The position numbers and the translations under genes were made by a program. From the NCBI GenBank assembly GCA_910586315.1, contig CAJUIP010000025.1, forward strand, positions 1-13,370: a stretch of DNA of 13,370 bases, written 5' to 3'. Positions 1-6,253 of the stretch are shown here, one piece after another; position 1 is the first letter of the stretch, and each line of letters opens with the position of its first letter. The DNA is from an uncultured Lachnospiraceae bacterium (GTDB lineage Bacteria; Bacillota; Clostridia; Lachnospirales; Lachnospiraceae). Below the pieces are notes generated by a model that saw nothing but the letters and a program-made list of their open reading frames with translations, did no database searches and had not been told where the DNA came from.

Positions 1-68
1 TTTTTGCTTTTTGGGAGATGTTACACCTCCCGTCACTACATATTATCTGTTACAACAAAGAAACTATA

Positions 69-91
69 AGAAACACGCTTTGCGAGTTTCT
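69..91. repeat. Stem-loop A of a structured intergenic element
   Basis: AGAAAC at 69-74 pairs with GTTTCT at 86-91 and CGC at 76-78 with GCG at 82-84, with one A-A mismatch and a TTT loop. It is the first of three closely spaced hairpins in the non-coding left end. No U-tract follows on either strand, so it is not a simple terminator. Confidence 0.5.
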
Positions 92-109
92 CAAGTTATC
101 GCGGCAGTC

Positions 110-140
110 GCCAAGGTCTCGTGCAAGCACGGACTTTGGC
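110..140. repeat. Stem-loop B of a structured intergenic element
   Basis: The 9-base arm GCCAAGGTC (110-118) pairs with GACTTTGGC (132-140) with one G-U pair. After a bulged T119 the stem continues as CGTG/CACG to a tiny loop. Fold strength and length are far above chance for an intergenic region. It could be a small RNA, a dispersed repeat of REP/BIME type, or a strong processing structure; the sequence alone does not decide. Confidence 0.5.
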
Positions 141-156
141 TCGTTGCTCGCGTAAA

Positions 157-197
157 TTTAAAGTCCAGTGGAATTTAACTCTGCACTGGACTTTAAA
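157..197. repeat. Perfect 14-bp inverted repeat (stem-loop C)
   Basis: TTTAAAGTCCAGTG at 157-170 is repeated as its exact reverse complement at 184-197 around a 13-base loop (171-183). On the minus strand it lies downstream of the Nudix gene, and its distal arm is followed by TTTA, so it could end that transcript, but the U-tract is poor. Its perfect symmetry also suits a dispersed repeat or the end of a small mobile element. The rest of 1-292 shows no ORF of note. It holds a further near-palindrome at 13-31 (GGGAG/CTCCC arms) and an exact palindrome at 250-263. Confidence 0.55.
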
Positions 198-292
198 ATA
201 TCAATGATACACTACAGTAGTACCGGTCAATAATACTCTTTACGATTTTCCCTTCATGAAGGGCAAGGCATATTTTTAATAAACGGAGAAGT

Positions 293-985
293 CTATTCCT
301 GCAATTTCCTTTTGAGATAAAGAAGAGCCTGAACGATCAGGCAGCCATGATCGACAGCCAGTCCGTCACTTTCCAGCAGACGGTACTTTTCCTGAGGTAA
401 AAGCCTGTGTCCGGAACGAGTCACCAGAACCCTGGCCCATGCCGAGACGGAATGTTCCTTGTTTTCCAGCCTCAGCTCCCAGATCTCGCTGTTTTCACTG
501 TCTTTTTCACGCAATTGCAAATCTACATCCATCCACAGGGCATCTGCCGCGTCATCCCCGGCCCTCACAGGTACGTCCCCCTCGACCAGGGCCAGAAACG
601 AAGTGGTAATCACCCTCCACCTGGGATCCCTTCTATACTCTCCCCAGGTACAAAGCTGCTGCAAAGGAAGTCCCTCTATCCCGGTTTCCTCAAAAAGCTC
701 CCGGGCCGCTCCCTCATAAAGGTCCTCCCGCAATTCCACAAATCCGCCCGGTGTGGCCCAGAAGCCGATACTGGGATGATTCCCCCGCTTCACCAGCAAA
801 ACCTTCAGGGGCTGGCCCCAGGCTTTTAACTGTTCCCTACAGCGGACTACCAAAATATCTGTTGTATTGCTGGGACAGTCATATTTTTTAGGATTATAGC
901 TGTCCAAAAATTCCTCCAGCGTCTCGCCTGCTTTGTTTTTCTCCCCCGTACCATAAAAGCCGTTCAGTTCTTTTAAAAAAGCCAT
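293..985 (-). CDS. Nudix hydrolase, ADP-ribose pyrophosphatase-like
   Basis: A 230-residue protein with a complete Nudix box: G81, five residues, E87, seven residues, then R95-E96-L97-x-E99-E100-x-G102-I103. The glutamates bind the divalent metal used to hydrolyse a nucleoside diphosphate linked to another group. The Nudix fold covers roughly residues 40-170. The C-terminus (DHGCLIVQAL near residue 213) resembles the end of ADP-ribose pyrophosphatase/NrtR-type Nudix domains, but no winged-helix repressor domain follows, so an enzyme rather than a regulator is favoured. ADP-ribose as substrate is inference. The start ATG (983-985) has a good AGGAAGG site 5-6 bases upstream. It is transcribed alone from the promoter at 1025-1053. 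The protein is predicted cytoplasmic and I see no defects. Confidence 0.9.
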   Translation of the reverse strand: MAFLKELNGFYGTGEKNKAGETLEEFLDSYNPKKYDCPSNTTDILVVRCREQLKAWGQPLKVLLVKRGNHPSIGFWATPGGFVELREDLYEGAARELFEETGIEGLPLQQLCTWGEYRRDPRWRVITTSFLALVEGDVPVRAGDDAADALWMDVDLQLREKDSENSEIWELRLENKEHSVSAWARVLVTRSGHRLLPQEKYRLLESDGLAVDHGCLIVQALLYLKRKLQE

Positions 986-1024
986 GGTATCCTTCCTTTC
1001 TCCCGGCAGTTTTTTGTCTCCTAA

Positions 1025-1053
1025 ATCTTAGCACATCCAGTTTTTGCTGTAAA
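1025..1053 (-). promoter_or_regulatory. Sigma-A-type promoter of the Nudix gene
   Basis: On the minus strand TTTACA (1053-1048) is followed after exactly 17 bases by TAAGAT (1030-1025), preceded by a TGn extended -10. It lies 40 bases upstream of the Nudix start codon. A perfect 7-bp inverted repeat (TTTGCCA/TGGCAAA, 1078-1097) sits just upstream of the -35; without a U-tract it could be an operator or nothing. Confidence 0.65.
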
Positions 1054-1115
1054 CCCAAACAAAGCAGGCCTGCCTTTTTTGCCATCAGGCTGGCAAAGCG
1101 CCTCCGGCACATCTT

Positions 1116-1424
1116 CTATCTTGTCTCACTTTTTGCAAAATACCATCCATATTCATACATTTTCATGCATAAAATCTCCTGTATCTTAAGCATACTGTTC
1201 ATGATGCACTCCACATCCGGATCTTCACCGGAAGGATTTCCCAGACGTTCCCCAAGCCGCTCGCAGGCTTTGACCGCCTCCGCATAGGCCTGCTCACAGT
1301 CAGAGCCCTCCTCGTACGCATTCTTCACGCACCTGCTTTCCTCCACCGGACGCTTTTCCAGATCAATGGAACCGTTCATCAAATCGTACACCAACATTTT
1401 AAAATCCTCACTGTTCCTATCCAT
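1116..1424 (-). CDS. Small helical protein of unknown function
   Basis: A 102-residue acidic protein that I do not recognise with certainty. It is predicted almost wholly alpha-helical, with no signal peptide or membrane segment. There are several cysteines (about residues 32, 43, 53, 73 and 85) but not in a metal-binding CxxC pattern. The helical C-terminus (MKMYEYGWYFA) resembles the ends of small uncharacterised Lachnospiraceae proteins. The ATG at 1422-1424 has a clear GAGAGGG ribosome site six bases upstream and a well-spaced promoter (1481-1509), which makes it a real gene. It is divergent from the HTH gene at 1538, with a perfect dyad between them in its own 5' leader, so it may be that regulator's target. 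No function is assigned. Confidence 0.75.
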   Translation of the reverse strand: MDRNSEDFKMLVYDLMNGSIDLEKRPVEESRCVKNAYEEGSDCEQAYAEAVKACERLGERLGNPSGEDPDVECIMNSMLKIQEILCMKMYEYGWYFAKSETR

Positions 1425-1449
1425 CCCAATCCCTCTCTTTCGTATTTGG

Positions 1450-1467
1450 GTTTCCGAAGCCGGAAAC
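1450..1467. promoter_or_regulatory. Operator-like dyad between divergent genes
   Basis: GTTTCCG (1450-1456), a 4-base spacer AAGC, and CGGAAAC (1461-1467) form a perfect 7-bp inverted repeat. It falls between the predicted transcription start (about 1474) and the ribosome site of the minus-strand gene at 1116-1424. That is a position where a bound repressor would block transcription. The adjacent plus-strand gene encodes an HTH protein, so it is the natural candidate ligand (inference). Confidence 0.45.
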
Positions 1468-1480
1468 TTCTTTTGATTCC

Positions 1481-1509
1481 ATAATAATGGGATAATGAGA
1501 AAAATGCAA
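1481..1509 (-). promoter_or_regulatory. Promoter of the small helical protein gene
   Basis: On the minus strand TTGCAT (1509-1504) and TATTAT (1486-1481) are separated by exactly 17 bases and lie about 60 bases upstream of the start at 1424. A plus-strand GATAAT (1491-1496) inside the spacer may be the -10 of the divergent HTH gene, but no convincing -35 goes with it. Confidence 0.65.
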
Positions 1510-1537
1510 TCGAATCTTTAGAAATGTGGGAATCTAT

Positions 1538-1768
1538 ATGATCGTTTACGATAAGCTATGGCTGACTCTGAAGAAAAAAGGACTTTCACAGAATAAACTT
1601 TATAAGAACTATGGTATCAGCCGCGCACAGGTATACAGGCTGAAGCATAACCAGGTGGTTTACACCAGCACTCTGGATATGTTGTGCAAAATTTTAGAGT
1701 GTGATGATATCTCAGATATCGCCACCTTTATCCCAGATCCGGATCCATCGGACGACGAGAATTCTTGA
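1538..1768 (+). CDS. Small Cro/CI-type HTH transcriptional regulator
   Basis: A 76-residue protein that is essentially one helix-turn-helix domain of the short Cro/CI (HTH_26, XRE-like) family. It opens MIVYDKLWLTLKKKGLSQNK; the recognition helix region is SRAQVYRLKHN, and the closing TLDMLCKILECD helix is typical of these single-domain DNA-binding proteins. A short acidic, proline-rich tail ends it. The reading frame is open from a GTG at 1526, but the ATG at 1538 is chosen because it matches where family members begin and has a weak GGGAA site seven bases upstream. It is divergent from the small helical protein, with a dyad between them. A shared terminator (1771-1814) closes it. A role as local regulator is inferred from context. 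Confidence 0.85.
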   Translation: MIVYDKLWLTLKKKGLSQNKLYKNYGISRAQVYRLKHNQVVYTSTLDMLCKILECDDISDIATFIPDPDPSDDENS

Positions 1769-1770
1769 AC

Positions 1771-1814
1771 AAAACGGCGAAGACCTCATTCTTTGATGAA
1801 GCCCCGCCGTTTTT
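1771..1814. terminator. Bidirectional terminator between convergent genes
   Basis: AAAACGGCG (1771-1779) pairs with CGCCGTTTT (1805-1813), nine perfect base pairs. The plus-strand copy runs into TTTTT, and the minus-strand copy ends in CGCCGTTTT. It lies 2 bases after the HTH stop and just beyond the stop of the minus-strand reductase. It should serve both genes. A small inner stem (TCAT/ATGA) closes the long loop. Confidence 0.8.
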
Positions 1815-1817
1815 CCT

Positions 1818-2912
1818 TTATTCCCCAAAATACCCGGAAATTTCCTTCATACGCGCCATCTGGTCCACATGGAAGGGACAGCGTCCATTGCAGTGACCGC
1901 ACTGGATGCAGGCCCCGGCCTTTTTCTCAAGCTTTCCATAATGATTTTTAGCCAGTTCATCTCCCGCCAGAGCAAGATCGTAATACTTATTGATTAGAGC
2001 CACGTCAATCCCCATGGGACACGGCTGGCAGTGATTGCAGTATACGCAGATCCCTTCCGCATCCTGCGGAGTAAAGGAGCCCAGAACAGAATAGTCCTTC
2101 TCTTCCGGAGCCGCCTTAAGGAAGCCCAGGATGCGCTTTAAATCTTCTTTTCCGCGAATTCCCGGAAGCACGGTAAGAACTCCGGGTTTATCCAGGGCAT
2201 ACTGAATGCACTGGTATTCCGTCAGAGCCTTCTTAAAGGGGGAAGTTTTTTCGTTTAAAAGCTGCCCGCCGCTGAAAGCCTTCATGACAGAGATTCCCAC
2301 ACCCTCTTTCTCACACCTCTGATACAGCTTCATCCGCTCATCCACCGTTCCGATTCCATAAGTACCGTGACGGTAGTCATACCCCGGGTTGATGCTGAAC
2401 ATCAGTATATCAATAAGCTTCATGTCCAAAACCCTCGCCGCCAGGCGCGGCGTATGGGAGGAAAGTCCCAAATGCCGGATCACTCCCTGATTTTTCAGCG
2501 ATTTCATATGTTCGATGATGCCATTATCCACGACCTTTTCCAAGTCCTTCTCATGATCCAGGCAGTGAATAAATCCAAAATCAATATAATCTGTTTTCAG
2601 TGCGGAAAGCTGCCAGTCCACAGAACGTTTTATGGTATCCAAATCAGTAGTCCATCCATAGGCTCCCGTCTCATAGTTGGCTCCAAAATGAATCTGAAAA
2701 TATGCGTCTTTTCTTCTTCCTTCCAGAGCGCGGCCGTAGGCCCCAAAGGGTTTTGCCTCGGACGAGGCCATATCAAAGAAATTGATTCCGTTATCCAGCG
2801 CAAGTGTCATGGTCTCCTGAATCTCCTTTTCCCCGGCTGCCTGAATGGAACTGGTTCCAAGACCCAGAATACTGATTTTTTCCCCGCCGTGAGGAAGTTT
2901 CCTATACTCCAA
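1818..2912 (-). CDS. Aldo/keto reductase with C-terminal 2x[4Fe-4S] domain
   Basis: A 364-residue cytoplasmic protein: an aldo/keto reductase TIM barrel (about 1-275) followed by a ferredoxin-like domain. That domain has two clusters, C289-C292-C295-C298 and C335-C338-C341-C345, each ending in a CP motif. The barrel keeps the catalytic-region Asp47 and His116. The usual tetrad lysine region reads FQIHFG (His75 where Lys is expected), and the usual DTAxxY tyrosine is replaced by a DMASSE stretch with Tyr59 further on. This matches my memory of a clostridial subgroup, so it is probably a family trait, not damage. The substrate is unknown; electrons may come from ferredoxin-type donors. The start is TTG (2912-2910), supported by GGGAGG seven bases upstream; no ATG fits. 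It is monocistronic, ending at the bidirectional terminator. Confidence 0.9.
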   Translation of the reverse strand: MEYRKLPHGGEKISILGLGTSSIQAAGEKEIQETMTLALDNGINFFDMASSEAKPFGAYGRALEGRRKDAYFQIHFGANYETGAYGWTTDLDTIKRSVDWQLSALKTDYIDFGFIHCLDHEKDLEKVVDNGIIEHMKSLKNQGVIRHLGLSSHTPRLAARVLDMKLIDILMFSINPGYDYRHGTYGIGTVDERMKLYQRCEKEGVGISVMKAFSGGQLLNEKTSPFKKALTEYQCIQYALDKPGVLTVLPGIRGKEDLKRILGFLKAAPEEKDYSVLGSFTPQDAEGICVYCNHCQPCPMGIDVALINKYYDLALAGDELAKNHYGKLEKKAGACIQCGHCNGRCPFHVDQMARMKEISGYFGE

Positions 2913-2983
2913 GCTTATACCTCCCGTGTTTTAAAGGGCGCTTCCCCTTAAGCTTTATGCGAAAAGAGGGCACGCATTATGTG

Positions 2984-3011
2984 GGAGGCCGATACACTTC
3001 TTTCGGCCTCC
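2984..3011. repeat. Stem-loop in the reductase leader
   Basis: GGAGGCCG (2984-2991) pairs perfectly with CGGCCTCC (3004-3011) around a 12-base loop. It lies 72 bases upstream of the reductase start and 90 bases beyond the TrpB2 stop. On the minus strand no U-tract follows, so it is not a clear terminator for TrpB2. It may shape the leader of the reductase mRNA. A weaker AAGGC/GCCTT hairpin with a TTTTG tail at 3085-3099 is a better, though still poor, TrpB2 terminator. Confidence 0.4.
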
Positions 3012-3102
3012 GGTTTCCTTCCTTATTTTAGCTCTGGAGACTTCCTCTGGCAAATACTTATTCTGTATGTGAACGTATGCTCAAAAGGCATATGGCCTTC
3101 GC

Positions 3103-4476
3103 CTATCCCTCCACCTTTGGAAGGGCAGAAATGGCCTTTGCCAGTTCTTCTTCCGTGGGTATACAATCGGACATCTCTCCATCATGAAATCTCTGGTATG
3201 CCACCATGTCAAAATATCCGGTTCCGGTCAGTCCGAACACAATGTTCTTTTCCTCTCCTGTCTCTTTGCACTTTAATGCCTCGTCCATAGCAACCTTGAT
3301 GGCATGGCTGCTTTCCGGCGCCGGGAGAATGCCCTCCACCCTCGCAAAGGTCTGAGCCGCTTTAAAGACCTCCGTCTGTTCCACGCTCCGGGCTGTAAGA
3401 AGGCCCTGGTCATATAACTCAGAGACAATGGAGCTCATGCCATGATAGCGGAGGCCGCCCGCATGGCTGGCCGACGGAATGAATCCGCTTCCCAGGGTAT
3501 ACATTTTTGCCAGAGGGCAGACTTTGCCGGTATCGCAGAAATCATATGCGTAAACACCTCTGGTCATGCTGGGGCAGGATGCCGGTTCCACAGCTACAAT
3601 GTCATACCGGGCCTCTCCCCTTAACATTTCTCCTGCAAATGGAGAAATCAGACCTCCCAGGTTGGAGCCGCCTCCGGCACAGCCGATGATCATGTCCGCC
3701 TTAACTCCATATTTATCAAGGGCTGTTTTCGTTTCCAGGCCGATGATGGACTGATGGAGCATTACCTGGGCCAGAACGGATCCCAGCACATAACGGTATC
3801 CCTCCTGGGAGATAGCCGCTTCCACCGCCTCAGAAATGGCACATCCAAGACTTCCTGTGGTGCCGGGAAACTGTGCGTTGATTTTCCGGCCCACCTCTGT
3901 ATTCATGGACGGAGACGGAGTCACCAAAGCTCCGTAGGTCCGCATCACTTCCCGGCGGAAGGGCTTCTGCTCATAAGAGCATTTTACCATATATACCTGA
4001 CAGTCCAAATCAAAGTAGGCACACGCCATGGAGAGAGCCGTCCCCCACTGACCTGCGCCGGTCTCTGTTGTAACGCCCTTTAAGCCCTGCTTTTTCGCAT
4101 AGTAGGCCTGGGCAATGGCGGAGTTTAATTTGTGGCTGCCGGACGTGTTATTTCCCTCAAACTTATAGTAAATATGAGCGGGAGTCTCCAGCTTCTTTTC
4201 CAGACAATAAGCTCTCACAAGGGGAGACGGACGGTACATCTTATAAAAATCCCGGATTTCATCAGGAATATCAAAAAATGCCGTTGTATCATCCAGCTCC
4301 TGTTTTGCCAGTTCCGCACAGAAAATGCCGGACAGTTCCTCCACGGTAATCTGTTTTAAGGTCTGGGGATTTAAAAGGGGAGCCGGTTTCTTTTTCATGT
4401 CAGCCCGGATATTGTACCACTGCTTCGGCAGCTCTTTCTCCTCCAGATAGATTTTGTAGGGAATTTCTTGTCTCAT
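3103..4476 (-). CDS. TrpB2-type tryptophan synthase beta-like protein
   Basis: A 457-residue PLP-dependent enzyme of the TrpB2 (trpB-related) family. With the chosen start, the Schiff-base lysine is K116 in GSHKLN, the catalytic glutamate is E138 in TETGAGQWG, the phosphate-binding loop is the GGGSN in GCAGGGSN, and the diagnostic HAGGLRYHG comes later. Length and the N-terminal extension fit TrpB2 (about 430-460) rather than TrpB1 (about 400). TrpB condenses indole with serine to give tryptophan. No trpA or other trp gene is nearby, so it probably works alone on free indole, or acts as a serine/threonine-type PLP enzyme (inference). The frame is open to 4503, but the ATG at 4474-4476 has AGGAAGAG eight bases upstream and gives the family-like start MRQEIPYKIYL. 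It is probably monocistronic. Confidence 0.9.
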   Translation of the reverse strand: MRQEIPYKIYLEEKELPKQWYNIRADMKKKPAPLLNPQTLKQITVEELSGIFCAELAKQELDDTTAFFDIPDEIRDFYKMYRPSPLVRAYCLEKKLETPAHIYYKFEGNNTSGSHKLNSAIAQAYYAKKQGLKGVTTETGAGQWGTALSMACAYFDLDCQVYMVKCSYEQKPFRREVMRTYGALVTPSPSMNTEVGRKINAQFPGTTGSLGCAISEAVEAAISQEGYRYVLGSVLAQVMLHQSIIGLETKTALDKYGVKADMIIGCAGGGSNLGGLISPFAGEMLRGEARYDIVAVEPASCPSMTRGVYAYDFCDTGKVCPLAKMYTLGSGFIPSASHAGGLRYHGMSSIVSELYDQGLLTARSVEQTEVFKAAQTFARVEGILPAPESSHAIKVAMDEALKCKETGEEKNIVFGLTGTGYFDMVAYQRFHDGEMSDCIPTEEELAKAISALPKVEG

Positions 4477-4583
4477 ACGATCTCTTCCTTTCTTTATGCA
4501 CATAGTAATAAATTGATCCTATTTTGCAGTTTTTTGCCGGCATTGCAATTCTAAGCAAAGCTTTTCCATCCTCCCACCCAGGA

Positions 4584-4621
4584 TTTGCCACACTTTCTTC
4601 CTGTTTTGACGCACTTTCTTC
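4584..4621. repeat. Two 17-bp direct repeats with 21-bp period
   Basis: TTTGCCACACTTTCTTC (4584-4600) and TTTGACGCACTTTCTTC (4605-4621) match at 15 of 17 positions and start exactly 21 bases apart, two turns of the helix. They sit in the divergent intergenic region between trpB2 and the cell-wall protein gene. That is a geometry typical of tandem regulator sites on one face of DNA. A much weaker third match follows about 20 bases on (CACATTTCTC). Confidence 0.5.
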
Positions 4622-4653
4622 ACAATGCAAACACATTTCTCTGGTATTTTATA

Positions 4654-4681
4654 TTTAGATGAGCACTTCTCAGTTTATAAA
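4654..4681 (+). promoter_or_regulatory. Probable promoter of the cell-wall-binding protein gene
   Basis: TTTAGA (4654-4659), a 16-base spacer and TATAAA (4676-4681) lie just upstream of a strong AGGAGG site (from 4697) for the ATG at 4709. The region is very AT-rich, so other pairings (for example TATATT at 4650) are possible. Confidence 0.4.
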
Positions 4682-4708
4682 TAATTATTTTATTCAGGAG
4701 GTAACTAT

Positions 4709-5269
4709 ATGAGAAAACACATCGCAGCAACCATTTTGACCGCAGCCATGGCCGTATCCATGGGAATCACATCCTTTGCAGGACAATGGGTTTCCGATTC
4801 CACCGGATGGCGCTGGCAAAACGATGACGGAACTTATCTCACCGGCGTCTGGGAATGGCTGGACGGAAACCAGGATGGAATTGCGGAATGCTATTATCTG
4901 GGATCTGACGGATACATGCTCCATGACACCAGGACCCCCGACGGATATACGGTAAACAGTGACGGCGCCTGGACCGAAAACGGAGAAGTCCAGGTCCGGG
5001 AGCAGGAGACAAAAGAAGAATACAATAGCTACGACAGATACAGCGTGGTTGGAACATATTCTTCCGAAAAGGGCGCTTCTGTGGAACTCAACATCGGAGC
5101 TGGGGACTCCTTGGCAGGTCTTTTCTATGATGAGGACGGAGATCTGACAGGGATCTATGCCCTGGAAAAAATCAGCGACAAAGAATACCGTGATTCTGCT
5201 TCCTCAAAAAAGGTAACCTTTATGGACTCCGGAACCATTTCGATAAACGGAACTCTCTATTATAACTAA
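4709..5269 (+). CDS. Secreted cell-wall-binding repeat protein
   Basis: A 186-residue exported protein. Residues 1-24 form a classic signal peptide (positive MRKH, hydrophobic core, SFA cleavage before Gly25). Residues about 26-95 carry cell-wall/glucan-binding-type repeats rich in Trp, Tyr and Gly (GWRWQNDDGTY, WEWLDGNQDGIAECYY, SDGYML, TPDGYTVNSDGAW). This is the common Lachnospiraceae version of the choline/glucan-binding repeat, which binds wall polymers without covalent attachment. A charged linker (96-110) leads to a C-terminal beta-rich domain of about 75 residues that I do not recognise. No sortase motif is seen. The ribosome site CAGGAGG is ideal, seven bases from the ATG. It is transcribed divergently from trpB2. 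The role is cell-surface; a ligand cannot be named. Confidence 0.85.
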   Translation: MRKHIAATILTAAMAVSMGITSFAGQWVSDSTGWRWQNDDGTYLTGVWEWLDGNQDGIAECYYLGSDGYMLHDTRTPDGYTVNSDGAWTENGEVQVREQETKEEYNSYDRYSVVGTYSSEKGASVELNIGAGDSLAGLFYDEDGDLTGIYALEKISDKEYRDSASSKKVTFMDSGTISINGTLYYN

Positions 5270-5279
5270 TACTTTTCTG

Positions 5280-5316
5280 AAAAAACCACAGCCGCTATCG
5301 CAAGGGGCTGTGGTTA
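5280..5316 (-). terminator. Rho-independent terminator of the MotA/MotB-like operon
   Basis: AACCACAGCC (5285-5294) pairs with GGCTGTGGTT (5307-5316), ten perfect base pairs with a 12-base loop. On the minus strand the stem runs directly into seven U residues (A5280-A5286 on the plus strand). It lies 16 bases after the stop of the OmpA-like gene. On the plus strand there is no U-tract, so it is at best a weak stop for the cell-wall gene, which ends at 5269. Confidence 0.85.
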
Positions 5317-5332
5317 CAGGTTAAGCCCATCA

Positions 5333-6253
5333 TCAGTCTCCAAGAATTTCTGAAATCTTCTCAATCATTTCGTCCTCTTTCAGACGGAATTTGATTTCCA
5401 CACGGCGGGACGCTTCCATATTAACGGCATCCTGGCTTTCTGTATCCCCAGGTCCGTGATAGACAGGATTGCTGTAAGAGCGGCCGTTTACCGTCAGAAG
5501 CCGCTGGAGCCTTCCGATCTCTTCACCGTTGAGTCCGTTTCCTTCATCCAGGCAGAATCTGGCAACGGAACTGGCCCGGTTATAAGAAAGCTGCAGATTG
5601 CTCAGATAACTGCCGTCCGTGTCCGTATGCCCCTCAATGATAATCTCGGCAATATAATTCCGGTACTGCTCCTGCAAAAGGACTCCCAGATACATGGGGA
5701 TGATCTCCTTTAACGTCTCCTTACTTTCTTCGGTTAATACAGCGCTGTTATAGTTGAACAATACGTCTGAGGAGAACGTGATGGAACCCGTCTGAGCGTC
5801 CACGGTCATGCCGGAATTGTTAAACGCGGACTGTAAGGCGCCGATGATGTCCGTTCGGATCCCCACAATATCCTGAAGTTCATTCTTCGTCACTTCCAGC
5901 TCCTTTTGGGCATCCTCAATTTCCAAATACGCCTTGTTTAACTCTTCTTCGGTCAGGGCCGCCCTGGCATATGCCTCCTTAAGCTCCGCTAAAGACGCGG
6001 CCAGTTCCTTGTTGGAAAGTTCTATTTCCAATCTGGACTTTTCCAGATCCACGGCTGCCTGGTCAAGCTGGGCCTGAGCCGTATTAAGCTCCAGCCGCGC
6101 CTGTTCCAGATCGGTGGTTTTCTTTTTGTATATGGAAAGGGTTATGGCAATGATCAGAACAAAGATCAAAAGCAGCGCGGCCATCATATCCGAATAAGAC
6201 TGCCAGTAGCCAGGCTCCCAAAACGCTTCCCTGCTCTTTCGTTTATTTTTCAT
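5333..6253 (-). CDS. MotB/ZorB-like motor subunit with OmpA domain
   Basis: A 306-residue membrane protein. A short cytoplasmic N-terminus (WEPGYWQSYSDMM) leads into one membrane helix (about 23-42). Asp22 is at its edge, the place of the proton-conducting aspartate of MotB, ExbD and ZorB. Residues about 43-130 form a heptad-rich coiled coil outside the membrane. Residues about 150-295 are an OmpA/MotB peptidoglycan-binding domain (FNYNSAVLTEES, EGHTDTDGSYLSNLQLSYNR, ASRRVEI). The ATG overlaps the end of the MotA-like gene by 11 bases, with GAGGAG five bases upstream, so the two are translationally coupled. The pair predicts an ion-driven motor anchored to the wall. ZorB is the closest architectural match. 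Flagellar MotB is less likely because no flagellar gene is near and the partner's layout differs. Confidence 0.85.
   Translation of the reverse strand: MKNKRKSREAFWEPGYWQSYSDMMAALLLIFVLIIAITLSIYKKKTTDLEQARLELNTAQAQLDQAAVDLEKSRLEIELSNKELAASLAELKEAYARAALTEEELNKAYLEIEDAQKELEVTKNELQDIVGIRTDIIGALQSAFNNSGMTVDAQTGSITFSSDVLFNYNSAVLTEESKETLKEIIPMYLGVLLQEQYRNYIAEIIIEGHTDTDGSYLSNLQLSYNRASSVARFCLDEGNGLNGEEIGRLQRLLTVNGRSYSNPVYHGPGDTESQDAVNMEASRRVEIKFRLKEDEMIEKISEILGD

Noticed and set aside
1060..1097. Hairpins GCAGGCCTGC and TTTGCCA/TGGCAAA as a terminator of the small helical protein gene
   Set aside because: Neither is followed by a proper U-run on the minus strand; termination there is not supported.
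894..1112. A 72-codon minus-strand frame overlapping the Nudix start
   Set aside because: It overlaps the Nudix gene in another frame and spans that gene's promoter; it has low-complexity basic composition.
2367..2951. A 194-codon plus-strand frame antisense to the aldo/keto reductase
   Set aside because: Antisense shadow without a ribosome site or recognisable domain.
4400..4636. A 78-codon minus-strand frame overlapping the TrpB2 start
   Set aside because: Overlaps the TrpB2 coding sequence out of frame and crosses the direct repeats; no support as a gene.
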